Below are positions 42,293 through 51,282 of a DNA stretch of 64,000 nt, one piece after another; position 1 is the stretch's first letter, and the number at the start of each line of letters is the position of its first letter. A model generated the notes under the pieces. That model worked only from the letters and a program-made list of their open reading frames with translations. It had not been told where the DNA came from and did no database searches. Source of the stretch: Propionibacteriaceae bacterium UBA7704 (lineage in GTDB: Bacteria > Actinomycetota > Actinomycetes > Propionibacteriales > Propionibacteriaceae); the NCBI GenBank assembly GCA_002482525.1, contig DLGC01000024.1, positions 115,098 to 179,097 on the forward strand. Direction: 5' to 3'. The position numbers and the translations under genes are program-made.

Positions 42293-44137
42293 TCAAGGAA
42301 CCACCGGAAGCGTGATCACCTGCTCGGCACCGCCGGTAGCGAACCACACCACATTCGCCGAGCTGCCGCCACCGAAGTTCGTCGAGGATCCCGCAATCGA
42401 GAACCGGATGCGATGACCCGGAGCGAACTCATGGACGAGTGCCGGCAGCTTCGCGGTGAACCGTTTCGACACGTCGGGAATCCGCACTGGTGCAATCTGC
42501 TGGCCGACAAGGGTGGTCAGTCCGTTGGGCGCGACATCGTAGATCTTGAAGAACAAGACGAGCTGACCGACGGCACCCCGGTGTTGTTCGGCGAGCGCCA
42601 CCGGAGCGGAGACCTTCAGCCGCACGGTCGGCGAGCCGACCACGTCGACCTTCGACGTCAGAGGTGCGGTGGACCACGACAGCGCCGTGCCCGCAAGATC
42701 GTGCTGGTGGCTGGTGATCGGACCGGTAGGCGTGGTGGCTGCGGTCAAGTCCAGGGGGTCGGTGTTGGTGACGACCCCGAACTCCGGGGTGGACATGACC
42801 AGCAGGGCGTCCTTCACGTCCGCCGGATCGGTCTTCAGCCTTTCCAAGGTGGACGGGTAGTAGCTGACCGGCTCCCCCACCGGGAAGGTCGATGAGGTCG
42901 CGTAGGTCGTGCCCGGGGTGTCGGGAAGCCAGTTCTGCTGGTAGGCGAACAGCGGGCCAACATCGACGTTCTCCTTGCGCAGGTAGCGCGCGAACCAGTG
43001 AAACACCCGCTGGCTGACATAGCTCGCCGGATCGGGATGGAGCGGGTTCAGATCATCGACCGAGCCGTTCGGATTGGTGTGGCCGGCACGCTGCCAGATC
43101 ATCCGGGTGGGCACGTCGTTGGACTGCAACTGGCGAAACAGTGCGACGCCTTCGTTGAGGGTGAAGAAGGTGTCGTCCTGGCTTTGGATCACCAACGTCG
43201 GCGCACGGACCGAGTCGATGTAGCTGGCCGGGGATACCCGCTCGGCCAGAGCCAGGTCGGCGGCACTGGGGTAGCCCCGCACGAGACCGCGCGTGATCGT
43301 GGCGCAGACCCCGTCGGCGAGCTTCTCGCAGCCCGTGAGGTTGACGCTCTGGTCTCCGCCAGTACCGGTCAGCGACCCGACCAGACCGACACCGAGAGCC
43401 CAGTTGTGTTTGAACGCGCCCGGGGTGGAGCTGGAGACCCCGCTGGTGATCGCGGTGCTGTTCGGATACAAGGTGTATCTCAAGTCGTTGAAGGTCGAGA
43501 TCGGCACGAGCGCGTCGATGCGGGGGTCGATCGACGCGGCTGCCAACTGAACCGCGCCACCGTAGGAGGCGCCGAACATGCCCACCCGAGGATCGTTGGC
43601 ATGACCGCTGCCATCGTCGTGTTTCACGGCGTCCATGGCCGGTGCGGACAGGTGGTGCTCGGCGTCGCGGTAGGCGATGCCCTCAGCACCGCCGAGGTAG
43701 CTCACCAACTGGGAGGCCGCGGCACCGTCGATCGCCGGATCGTCCAGCGAGATCAGACACGATGACCCCCCGAATCCGAGGCCGGAGTACGCCAGCACCA
43801 GATAGCCCTCATCAACGAACATCTGAGCGAACTCCTTCAGGTCGCCCTTGCTCTGACCAAAGCCATGAGTCATCAGGACCGCCGGCACCCGGTGCGAGGA
43901 ATCCGCACCCGCGGGCCGATAAACATCGCCGACGATGTCACAGTGCGTCGCACCATTGCTGCCCACAGCGACGGCGAAGTGCAGGGTTTCCACCGACGCT
44001 TCCGCTCCGATGGCCCTTGACGCCGGCGCGAACGGCACCATCGCCACCGCCACAATCATGACCATCGCCGCGCTCGTGCGACGCCGTACCGTTCGAGGCC
44101 GGCGAGCTTTCCGGGACACAGAATCAAACGAGAACAT
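42293..44137 (-). CDS. Exported CocE/NonD-type peptidase/esterase
   Basis: A 614-aa exported hydrolase. Signal peptide at residues ~18-45 (RRRTSAAMVMIVAVAMVPFA, cleavage after APASRA-IGA). Triad: nucleophile GASYGGAVQLAAAS, acid LVIQSQDDTFFTLNEGV, histidine RAGHTNPNG. The oxyanion loop is LMTHGFGQSKGD. The last ~200 residues are the jelly-roll domain of X-Pro dipeptidyl-peptidase (S15) and cocaine esterase-type proteins (FAPGHRIRFSIAGSSTNFGG). ATG 44137 follows GGGGAG by nine bases. Probably a secreted peptidase or esterase; substrate unknown. Confidence 0.86.
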   Translation of the reverse strand: MFSFDSVSRKARRPRTVRRRTSAAMVMIVAVAMVPFAPASRAIGAEASVETLHFAVAVGSNGATHCDIVGDVYRPAGADSSHRVPAVLMTHGFGQSKGDLKEFAQMFVDEGYLVLAYSGLGFGGSSCLISLDDPAIDGAAASQLVSYLGGAEGIAYRDAEHHLSAPAMDAVKHDDGSGHANDPRVGMFGASYGGAVQLAAASIDPRIDALVPISTFNDLRYTLYPNSTAITSGVSSSTPGAFKHNWALGVGLVGSLTGTGGDQSVNLTGCEKLADGVCATITRGLVRGYPSAADLALAERVSPASYIDSVRAPTLVIQSQDDTFFTLNEGVALFRQLQSNDVPTRMIWQRAGHTNPNGSVDDLNPLHPDPASYVSQRVFHWFARYLRKENVDVGPLFAYQQNWLPDTPGTTYATSSTFPVGEPVSYYPSTLERLKTDPADVKDALLVMSTPEFGVVTNTDPLDLTAATTPTGPITSHQHDLAGTALSWSTAPLTSKVDVVGSPTVRLKVSAPVALAEQHRGAVGQLVLFFKIYDVAPNGLTTLVGQQIAPVRIPDVSKRFTAKLPALVHEFAPGHRIRFSIAGSSTNFGGGSSANVVWFATGGAEQVITLPVVP

Positions 44138-44232
44138 GCTGACTCCCCACTGAATCGAAGCAGTTCGATAAAAGAACTGCGACCACGCTAGCGGACCCAT
44201 CGCGCCTTGCCAAGACCTCAGGGGAAAGCAAA

Positions 44233-44262
44233 CCCGGCCCCTGCGCGCACGCAGGGGCCGGG
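44233..44262 (-). terminator. Strong intrinsic terminator
   Basis: CCCGGCCCCTGCG and CGCAGGGGCCGGG pair perfectly over 13 bp around CGCA, and on the minus strand the hairpin is followed by TTTGCTTTCC. It lies 16 bp past the stop of the ferritin-like gene and ends its transcript. Confidence 0.85.
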
Positions 44263-44278
44263 AATCAGACCAGTCGAC

Positions 44279-45208
44279 TCAGCTGCGCTGCAGTGCCGCA
44301 GTGAAGGCGCTGGCGTGCGAACTCTCCTGGCGTCCGGCCTTCCAGAACACGCGGGCCGCGGCATCATCTCCGACGGCGGAAGCCTGCTCCGCAAAGTCCG
44401 GGTACATGGTGGTGGCCTCATAGGTCTCACCGGCGATAGCCGTCTTCAGATTGGCCTCGTTGGTGCCCACCAGACCAGCCAACACGGCTTCACCAGCCAG
44501 GTGCTCGCGCAACTCCACCTGGGCGATGCCCCGGAAGAGCGCGGCGAGCTGGGGCAGCTCCGACTGCAGGGCATGGTCGGCGTAGAGGCGGTACTTGGCC
44601 TGCGCGAAGGCTTCGCCACGCATCGCGTCCTCCAGGTTGGTTTGAGTCTGGCCCGAGCAGGCCGGGGAACTCGCGACGACGGTCACCGGATCCACCGTGG
44701 GCGCGGCAGGCACCGCCACACTCGAGTCCGTCAAGGACGCCAATGCCTGGGTGTAGGCGGCGGCATGAGCGGCCTCATCAGCGGCGATTTCGGTGAACAG
44801 TTCCGCCGCTGCCGTGCAGCCGTCCGCCGTGGCTTGAGCCGCGTACTCCGGATACATCGTGGTGGCCTCAAAGGTCTCGCCGGCGATGGCATCAGCCAGG
44901 TTGGACGCATCACTTCCGACCAGACCGGCGATCTCGGCCTCGTCGGCAAAGTGCTCGGTCAGTTCGACCTTCGCAGTGCGGGTGAACAGTGCGGAGATCG
45001 ATGGGCTGCCATTGCGGGCAGCTTCACCGGCGAAGGCGGTGTACTTCGCATAGGCGAAAGCCTCGCCGTGCATGGCAGTGAGGGCATTGGCCTTGGTGGA
45101 AGCAGCAACCTCCGTCGAGGGAAGGGGTGCTGCCGAGGCCGCAGCCGCGGGGGCACAGATGGCCGCAATCCCGATGAGAGTGGCGGTGACGGGTTTCCAG
45201 TGCAACAT
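44279..45208 (-). CDS. Exported duplicated ferritin-like protein
   Basis: A 309-aa protein with a signal peptide (ATLIGIAAICAPAAAASAAP). It holds two copies of a rubrerythrin-type four-helix domain: copy 1 MHGEAFAYAKYTAFAGEAA, VELTEHFADEAEIAGLV, ETFEATTMYPEYAA, EIAADEAAHAAAYTQAL; copy 2 MRGEAFAQAKYRLYADHAL, VELREHLAGEAVLAGLV, ETYEATTMYPDFAE, and a C-terminal GRQESSHASAFTAAL. Each has the two E-x-x-H/E diiron ligand helices. Normally rubrerythrins are cytoplasmic and peroxide-scavenging; a secreted, duplicated form is unusual. No rubredoxin domain is present, so the electron source is unclear. Terminator follows at 44233. Confidence 0.85.
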   Translation of the reverse strand: MLHWKPVTATLIGIAAICAPAAAASAAPLPSTEVAASTKANALTAMHGEAFAYAKYTAFAGEAARNGSPSISALFTRTAKVELTEHFADEAEIAGLVGSDASNLADAIAGETFEATTMYPEYAAQATADGCTAAAELFTEIAADEAAHAAAYTQALASLTDSSVAVPAAPTVDPVTVVASSPACSGQTQTNLEDAMRGEAFAQAKYRLYADHALQSELPQLAALFRGIAQVELREHLAGEAVLAGLVGTNEANLKTAIAGETYEATTMYPDFAEQASAVGDDAAARVFWKAGRQESSHASAFTAALQRS

Positions 45209-45556
45209 GGGGGTCTCCTCTGATTATTGGGTGGGTAGCCCAGCTCGACGTCCTCACCGGTGCCGCGCCATCACGGTTCAAAGGCCCGCGATAATCGGAA
45301 TTCCGGGCGCACGGCGATCGGCAGGAACATCAGACTGTCTGGGCAGTGACCCTACCGATTTCCTGGCGCATTTCCAGGGGTCCCCACGTCGGCATCTGCG
45401 CTTGTACGCTCACGATGGGGCGGTAAATGAGAATACTCTCATAAATGTCGACCGCTCGGGGAGAGTAATTACCGACCTTTCATTTCTCATTCATCAGGAA
45501 AGCCTTTCCTAACCCGCCGGGCAGCTGCCACCATTGGCAGGCCTGGGTACACCCCG

Positions 45557-45575
45557 TAAGGTGTGCCTAATCCAG
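45557..45575 (+). promoter_or_regulatory. Possible DtxR/IdeR-like box in a 376-bp gap
   Basis: TAAGGTGTGCCTAA (45557-45570) matches 11 of 14 positions of the IdeR/DtxR half TTAGGTTAGCCTAA; the outer CCTAA half is absent. It overlaps the AGGAGG ribosome site of the next gene. The rest of the 45209-45584 gap contains AT-rich stretches (GAGAATACTCTCATAAATG around 45428) suitable for a promoter but no gene. Confidence 0.3.
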
Positions 45576-45584
45576 GAGGTGCTC

Positions 45585-47534
45585 TTGCTCGCATTCACTC
45601 GGTGGACTTCCCCACTGCTGGCCGTGGCCATGATCAGCATCGCTCTCGGCGCCGTCGCACCAGCGCCCACGGCCCAAGCCGCCACCGCCGTGACGATGCA
45701 CGTCTCGCCCCGTTCACCGATGCCGGGCGAGCGATTCACCGTGTCGGGACGGATCGGCACGAAGGTGGTGCGTCCGGTGAACCTGCAGCGCCGCTCCTGC
45801 GCCCGCGTGAACGGACGCCTCAGCCGCTGCGTGTGGAAGAAGGCCGCGCGCGGGCACACCACCGCAACTGGTGCCTACACCTTGGCCGCATCGACCAAGA
45901 GCACCGCCTTGGTGCGGGTCGTCGCCAAAGCCGTGACCGTCGGCCACAGGCACTATCCGCGTCGAGTCTCGGCCACCACACGCATTCGCACGGTCTCCCA
46001 GCGCGCCTCCCTGTCGATGCCTGCTACGGCCACCGCGGGTCGCGCAGTCACGGCTACGGCCACCTTCACGCCGGCCCGCAATCATCGGCCCACCCAACTG
46101 CAGGCCCTGATCGGCGGCCAGTGGACTGTGCTCGGACGTGGCACCGAGACCGCGCAAGGCACCTCGAAGCTGTCGGTGACGCTGACCACAGCAGGAACTT
46201 TCCGGGTGCGCGCCGTCGCACTGGGCTGGCACGGCGCGAAGACCATCGCCTCAGCCACCGCCACCATCACCGTGCGTGCTGCCACGACAACCCCTGCCAC
46301 CGATCTGTGCACCGGAGTTGGGATCACCGGCAAGGCGAAGGTCGCCTACACCAACCTGGCCAAACCCGCCGTCGGCCAGGCAGTGATCGATCCTGACTTC
46401 GGCACCACCATTCGCCGCGTCACCGATGTGGCGGCGCGCTGGCCCGATGCCAGCGTCGTGGTGCCCGCCTACCCGACGATTCCGGCGTGGAATGCCGACG
46501 AGAGCTACCTGCTGCTCTACGTCACCGAGTCCTCACAAGGGTGGGCGTTGTTCAACGGCAAGACCTACGCCTACATCAAGATGCTCGACATCAATCCCGC
46601 CGATGTCGAACAGTTCTACTGGAGCACCACCGATCCCGATCTGATCTACTACGTCGACCAGAACTCCTTCGTGCTCACCCGAATGCACGTCTCCACTGGG
46701 GTCAAAGATACGATCCACGACTTCCGCACCGACATCACCTCCGGGGTACTGAAGTCGGTCTGCGCCGGGGCGGATCTGGTCAGCGGCGGCAGCGACCCGT
46801 TCTTCATGAGTACCGACAACGACCTCATCGGGTTGGGCTGTCGCGACACCAGTGGCGATGAGACCACTTACGAGGGCTTCAGCTACCGCATCTCCACCAA
46901 CACCATTGGTCCCACCCAGCACCTGACGGCCGTGGTTGCCCAGGCCAGCCCCTCGGGCGCCTCGCGATTCCTGGCCGGACAGAGCTCCAGCACCGTGCTG
47001 GACGCGACCAGCAATACAGTGAAGCGAACCCTGGCTTGGAGCGGCGAAGAACACAGCGACATGCTGCGCAATGCCGCCGGCGATGACCTGGTTGCCGGCG
47101 TCCAGTACGACGGGCCCAGTGGCAGCGGCACTTTGATGGTGGCCAACCTGGACACCGGCGCAGTGTCCACAATCATCGGCGAATCCCAGGGAGATCCCTA
47201 CCCGCCCACCGGAACGCTGGTGAGTGGCCGCGCGTATCGCAATCCCGGCTGGGTTGCCCTGGCGGCAACCGGCAACGGACTGGATTCGGTCAGCCCTGAT
47301 CCGACCTATCTCGAGCAAGAAGTGCTGTTGGCCAATGTCGACACCAAGCAGGTGTGCCGGGTGGCCCACCATCGCAGCTTCGGCTATGACGCGAATTCCT
47401 CCGACCAGAACTACTGGGCTCAGCCCAATGTGGTGATGAGCCCCAGCGGCACCCGGATTCTGTTCCCCAGCGATTGGTATGGCGGAGCGACCATCGACAC
47501 CTATGTGATCGAGTTGCCCAGCTACGCTGGCTGA
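45585..47534 (+). CDS. Exported beta-propeller-like protein
   Basis: A 649-aa exported protein from TTG 45585 (AGGAGG five bases upstream; GTG 45579 possible). Signal peptide: WTSPLLAVAMISIALGAVAP, cleavage near TAQAA. Residues ~35-230 are two Ig-like beta domains (VSPRSPMPGERFTVSGRIG; SMPATATAGRAVTATATFTP). The rest looks like a six- or seven-blade propeller with W/Y-rich blades (AWNADESYLLLYVTESSQGW, FYWSTTDPDLIYYVDQNSF, NYWAQPNVVMSPSGTRILFP), like TolB or oligogalacturonate lyase folds. A surface binding or enzymatic role is likely but unidentified. Confidence 0.72.
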   Translation: MLAFTRWTSPLLAVAMISIALGAVAPAPTAQAATAVTMHVSPRSPMPGERFTVSGRIGTKVVRPVNLQRRSCARVNGRLSRCVWKKAARGHTTATGAYTLAASTKSTALVRVVAKAVTVGHRHYPRRVSATTRIRTVSQRASLSMPATATAGRAVTATATFTPARNHRPTQLQALIGGQWTVLGRGTETAQGTSKLSVTLTTAGTFRVRAVALGWHGAKTIASATATITVRAATTTPATDLCTGVGITGKAKVAYTNLAKPAVGQAVIDPDFGTTIRRVTDVAARWPDASVVVPAYPTIPAWNADESYLLLYVTESSQGWALFNGKTYAYIKMLDINPADVEQFYWSTTDPDLIYYVDQNSFVLTRMHVSTGVKDTIHDFRTDITSGVLKSVCAGADLVSGGSDPFFMSTDNDLIGLGCRDTSGDETTYEGFSYRISTNTIGPTQHLTAVVAQASPSGASRFLAGQSSSTVLDATSNTVKRTLAWSGEEHSDMLRNAAGDDLVAGVQYDGPSGSGTLMVANLDTGAVSTIIGESQGDPYPPTGTLVSGRAYRNPGWVALAATGNGLDSVSPDPTYLEQEVLLANVDTKQVCRVAHHRSFGYDANSSDQNYWAQPNVVMSPSGTRILFPSDWYGGATIDTYVIELPSYAG

Positions 47535-47578
47535 GAATCCCGCCAGCCCGAGATTGAGTCGGCAACAAGGAGATAACG

Positions 47579-48526
47579 GTGTCCCTGCGCGAAATCGAGT
47601 TTCTATCCAGCAACGGCCGCGACCTGATCCAAGGGTGGGTCTACACACCTGTGGGAGAACCGCGGGCGATCGTCCAGCTCATCCACGGGCTCGGTGAGCA
47701 CTCTCGCCGCTATCTGCACCTGATTTCCGCCCTGGTGGACGCCGGGTTCGTCGTCGCAGCAGATGACCATGCCGGGCACGGACGCACCGCCATGCGCCAG
47801 GGCATTTGGGGAGATGCCGGCGAGAACGGGGCCCAGGTCGTCGTCGCCGACGAGCTGACCTTCCAGCAGCAGGTTCGGGAGGGCCTGCCGGTGCTGCCCT
47901 ATCTCGTCTTCGGCCACAGTTGGGGTTCGATGATCGCCCGCGCCATGGCGTCCGACCCGAAGGCTCAGCTGTCAGGGCTGGCCCTGTGCGGGATCGCAGC
48001 CCAACTGCGCGGCATCGAGCAGACCATCGATCGAGCAGCGCTGGCCGATCTCGCGGCCGGTGCCATGGCTGCCGAACCCGCCCCGGCCGAACTGGTGGGC
48101 CAACTGTTCGATGGCTTCCTGGATCGCTGCGGGCCGAATCCGGGTCCGACCGATTGGGTCGCCCTGGACGCCGAGGTCGTTGCTGATCACGGCCGCGATG
48201 CGTTCAACAACTTCGGGGCGCCCTTGAGCGCTCGGTTCTTGCAGAGCTTCGTCGATCTGTACGACCAGGCGAACGCTGAGCAGTGGTACGCCACAATCCC
48301 CGCCGAACTGCCCGTATTGGTGCTCGCCGGCGATCAGGATCCGGTGTGCAACTACGGCGAAGGCGCTTACCACGTGGCGAATCGGCTGGTTGCCACCGGC
48401 CACGCCGACGTCCGCACCCGGGTGTTCACCGGGGTGCGCCACGAGGTACACAACGAGCCGATCACGCGGGCCGAGACCGAGCAGGAGATCATCGAGTTCG
48501 CCCGGCGGGTCAGCCAGGCCGACTGA
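47579..48526 (+). CDS. Monoacylglycerol lipase-like alpha/beta hydrolase
   Basis: A 315-aa serine hydrolase, GTG 47579 with AAGGAG seven bases upstream. Oxyanion AIVQLIHGLGEHSRRYLHLI, nucleophile VFGHSWGSMIARAMA, acid LPVLVLAGDQDPVCNYGEG and histidine GVRHEVHNEP make a full triad; HGLGEHS-RY is the mark of the lysophospholipase/monoacylglycerol-lipase group. No signal peptide, so it should clear lipids or esters in the cytosol. It is 44 bp downstream of the exported propeller gene and may share its transcript. Confidence 0.86.
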   Translation: MSLREIEFLSSNGRDLIQGWVYTPVGEPRAIVQLIHGLGEHSRRYLHLISALVDAGFVVAADDHAGHGRTAMRQGIWGDAGENGAQVVVADELTFQQQVREGLPVLPYLVFGHSWGSMIARAMASDPKAQLSGLALCGIAAQLRGIEQTIDRAALADLAAGAMAAEPAPAELVGQLFDGFLDRCGPNPGPTDWVALDAEVVADHGRDAFNNFGAPLSARFLQSFVDLYDQANAEQWYATIPAELPVLVLAGDQDPVCNYGEGAYHVANRLVATGHADVRTRVFTGVRHEVHNEPITRAETEQEIIEFARRVSQAD

Positions 48527-48570
48527 CGGGCGCGCCTGTCACGCGGCGGCGGGATCGACGACCCGGACGC

Positions 48571-49221
48571 CTAGCGGGCGGCTCCGATACCGTTCAGCAG
48601 CATGTCCAGCCCGAACTCGAAAGAGTCTGCAAAGTCATACCCGGGCTGGAGCACGTGTTGGGTGGTGAACTCCACCAAGGTCGAGTAGGCACCTTCGGGG
48701 AATGCGCTGGCCATCTGATCGGCCAGTTCGGCTACCTCTGCGTTGCCGTCGAACGGCAGCGACGCCTCCTGCAGGGCGAAGCCATAGACGAACGCGTCAA
48801 GGAGGGCGTAGGCGTGCGCGACCAACGACCAGTCCAATCCACCGCGCCTCAGGCAGGCCAACACCGCATCGTGATGGGTCAAGGTGGCCGATCCGGGGCT
48901 GGTGCGCGATTCCATCAGCGGCGGAGCCCAAGGATGTTGGCGCAGCACGCGCCGCGCTGACAAGTAGCGGTGCCGGATCGCGTCACGCCAGGGCAGGTCC
49001 TGCGGCGGCAGTTCGATCTCGGAAAACACCTGGTCGACCAGGCCGTCCAGAATCGCCTCTTTGCCTGCGACGTGGTGGTACAGGCTCATGGGTTTGGTCT
49101 GAAGCTCCGTGGCCAGCGCGCGGATGGTCAGGGCCTCGATGCCGCGGCGGTCAGCGAGCTCCATCGCGGCGTGAATCACTCGCTCGCGGGTCAGGGTTGG
49201 ACGCTCGTTGGCTGCGCTCAC
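48571..49221 (-). CDS. TetR-family regulator
   Basis: A 216-aa repressor. The HTH is AMELADRRGIEALTIRALAT then ELQTKPMSLYHHVAGKEAIL, with a TetR_C_1-like ligand domain after it (YLSARRVLRQHPWAPPLMES, VAHAYALLDAFVYGFALQEA). It is the same subfamily as 36519-37241 (shared LYxHVAxKxxL and R-x-L-x-HPW motifs). Two CGTACTTAGTACG palindromes lie between it and the divergent oxidoreductase gene. Likely senses the substrate of that enzyme. Confidence 0.85.
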   Translation of the reverse strand: MSAANERPTLTRERVIHAAMELADRRGIEALTIRALATELQTKPMSLYHHVAGKEAILDGLVDQVFSEIELPPQDLPWRDAIRHRYLSARRVLRQHPWAPPLMESRTSPGSATLTHHDAVLACLRRGGLDWSLVAHAYALLDAFVYGFALQEASLPFDGNAEVAELADQMASAFPEGAYSTLVEFTTQHVLQPGYDFADSFEFGLDMLLNGIGAAR

Positions 49222-49274
49222 TATGCCTCCTCCAGTCTCGGGATGGGTAAGTCTGCGCCATTCCGTTGTTGGAT

Positions 49275-49321
49275 CGTACTTAGTACGGTAGCGTTCTCAC
49301 AAGTCAGTCGTACTTAGTACG
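49275..49321. promoter_or_regulatory. Tandem TetR operators
   Basis: Two identical 13-bp palindromes CGTACTTAGTACG at 49275-49287 and 49309-49321, 34 bp centre to centre, in the 127-bp gap between the divergent TetR and oxidoreductase genes. Spacing of about three helical turns places the two dimers on one face. Similar paired spacing is seen at the other TetR locus (35 bp). Confidence 0.8.
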
Positions 49322-49348
49322 AACACACAACTCCCTGGAGAGAACGTC

Positions 49349-50389
49349 ATGACCAGCACTCACCCTCAACCCGCAGCCAGCTCGGCCGCAGCGACTCCGA
49401 CGCGCATGCGTGCCGTCGTCCAAGACCGCTACGGCAATGCAGACGCCCTGCACTTCGCCGACGTCGCCGTACCCACGCCGGGCCCCGGCGAGGTGCTTCT
49501 CGCCGTCCATGCCGCCGGGCTGAACCGCGGCACCTGGCATGTGATGACCGGACTGCCCTATGTAATGCGACTGATGGGCTTCGGCCTGCGCCGACCGGCG
49601 CAGCGCATTCCTGGAGCCGACGTGGCCGGACGCATCATCGCCCTCGGCGAGGGAGTCGATGACCTCACTGTTGGCGACGAGGTGTTGGGAATCGCGGTCG
49701 GTGCGTTCGCGCCCTATGCGATCGCTCGCGCCGACAAGCTGGTGCAGCGCCCCGCACAGCTGCCCGCCGAGAAGGCCGCAGCCGTTGCCATCTCCGGGAT
49801 CACCGCCTATCAGGCCGTCCACGAGCAGGGCCGGGTTGCGGCCGGCCAGCGCGTGCTGGTGCTCGGCGCCTCAGGCGGGGTGGGCGCCTGGGTGACCCAG
49901 CTCGCGCACGCAGCCGGCGCTCACGTGACCGGGGTCGCAAGTGCAGCCAAGGCTGATCTCGTTCTCGGGTTGGGTGCCGATCAGGTTCTGGATTATGCGA
50001 CAACCGAGCCGACCGCCGGAGCCGATCGCTACGACGTGATCATCGACATGGGAGGTCGACGCCCGCTGCGCAAGCTGCGACGCATTCTCACCCAGCGCGG
50101 CACGCTGGTCATCGTCGGGGGTGAAGGTGGTGGCCCTATCGGCGGCGGATTCGGACGCCAACTATTGGCGGCCGCGCTCTCCACTGTGGTGTCCCAGCGA
50201 CTCACGATGGTGATGGCGGCTGAGCATCGAGACGCGCTGGCACCAGTCGTTGCCGCTATCGCTGAAGGAACGATCACCCCGGCGGTGAGTTCGATCTACT
50301 CGCTGGATTCCGTCGCCGATGCCATGACTGACCTAGTCGGTGGCAAGGTGCGCGGAGCCGCGGTGCTACGAATCGGCGACGGCTCGTAG
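49349..50389 (+). CDS. NAD(P)-dependent alcohol dehydrogenase/quinone reductase (MDR)
   Basis: A 346-aa medium-chain oxidoreductase. MRAVVQDRYGNADALHFADV at residue 26 on, then AAGLNRGTWHVMTGLPYVMR, IPGADVAGRIIALGEGVDDL, and the coenzyme motif VLVLGASGGVGAWVTQLAHA. It lacks the zinc ligands of classical alcohol dehydrogenases and belongs with NADPH:quinone reductases. Divergent TetR plus tandem operators suggest induction by a toxic small molecule. Its last ~94 bases overlap the EamA gene on the other strand. Confidence 0.86.
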   Translation: MTSTHPQPAASSAAATPTRMRAVVQDRYGNADALHFADVAVPTPGPGEVLLAVHAAGLNRGTWHVMTGLPYVMRLMGFGLRRPAQRIPGADVAGRIIALGEGVDDLTVGDEVLGIAVGAFAPYAIARADKLVQRPAQLPAEKAAAVAISGITAYQAVHEQGRVAAGQRVLVLGASGGVGAWVTQLAHAAGAHVTGVASAAKADLVLGLGADQVLDYATTEPTAGADRYDVIIDMGGRRPLRKLRRILTQRGTLVIVGGEGGGPIGGGFGRQLLAAALSTVVSQRLTMVMAAEHRDALAPVVAAIAEGTITPAVSSIYSLDSVADAMTDLVGGKVRGAAVLRIGDGS

Positions 50390-51282
50390 GTGGCTGGCAG
50401 CTCTGGTGGCGGGGTTGCGGAGTCCGCTCGGGAACGACCCGAAGCTACGCCGAGCAGCACGCCACTCATCACCAGGGCCAGGCCAACCGCCTGTGGCACG
50501 CCGAACACTTCACCGCCGAGCATCACCCCGAGCAGCACGCCGGTAACCGGGTTGAGCAGACCAATGATGCCGACCGCAGCTCCAGACAGGCGCCGCAGCC
50601 CGGTGAACCACGCCGCATAGGCGATGGCGGTGGCGACCACGATCAGGTAGGCGAATCCAGCAATGGCGGGGCCATCGAGGGCGGGCGGCGGTCCTTCGAC
50701 GATGATCGCCGCAGGCAGGACCACGAGCGAGCCGGCCACCAACTGCCACGACGCCATGGTCACCGGCGGGACTGCAGATCCCCACTTGGCCGTGAGCACG
50801 AAGCCCAGCGTCGAAGACAGCATGGCGACGATGGAGGCCACCACACCCCACGGATCGATCGGGCCAACACCGAAGCCCATCATGACCACGACACCAGCGA
50901 TGCCAACAACGGCGCCCAACACCGCGGCCAACCGGGGCCGCTGGTGCAGAATCAGCCAGCTCAACACCAGCATGGCCGCCGCCGAGGTCGACATCAGGGT
51001 GGCCGCCAGGCTTGAAGGGAGCCGTTGCGCCACCACATAGACCAGCACATTCAACCCGCCCACACTGAGCAGCCCCAGCAGGAATGAACGCCACCACCAC
51101 GATCCGGTGGGCAGCCGCCGCACCACCGCGAGCAACAACAGCCCGGCAGGCAGGCAGCGAATGACGCCGCCCCACAACGCGGTGTCTGGTGGCAGCAGGT
51201 GGCCCGTAACGAAGTAGGTGCTCCCCCACGCGATCGGCGCGATTGCGGTGAGAGCGACCCAACGGCCCCTTTTATCTTCCAT
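50296..51282 (-). CDS. EamA-family (DMT) transporter
   Basis: A 328-aa ten-helix transporter from ATG 51282, inside the palindrome of the MarR operator. EamA halves are visible: VALTAIAPIAWGSTYFVTGH with LPPDTALWGGVIRCLPAGLL, and the second starting WGVVASIVAMLSSTLGFVLT and AWFTGLRRLSGAAVGIIGLL. It exports amino acids or drugs in known members. The C-terminal 30 residues (polar, proline- and serine-rich) overlap the end of the neighbouring MDR gene by 94 bp antisense. Controlled by the divergent MarR protein. Confidence 0.86.
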   Translation of the reverse strand: MEDKRGRWVALTAIAPIAWGSTYFVTGHLLPPDTALWGGVIRCLPAGLLLLAVVRRLPTGSWWWRSFLLGLLSVGGLNVLVYVVAQRLPSSLAATLMSTSAAAMLVLSWLILHQRPRLAAVLGAVVGIAGVVVMMGFGVGPIDPWGVVASIVAMLSSTLGFVLTAKWGSAVPPVTMASWQLVAGSLVVLPAAIIVEGPPPALDGPAIAGFAYLIVVATAIAYAAWFTGLRRLSGAAVGIIGLLNPVTGVLLGVMLGGEVFGVPQAVGLALVMSGVLLGVASGRSRADSATPPPELPATYEPSPIRSTAAPRTLPPTRSVMASATESSE

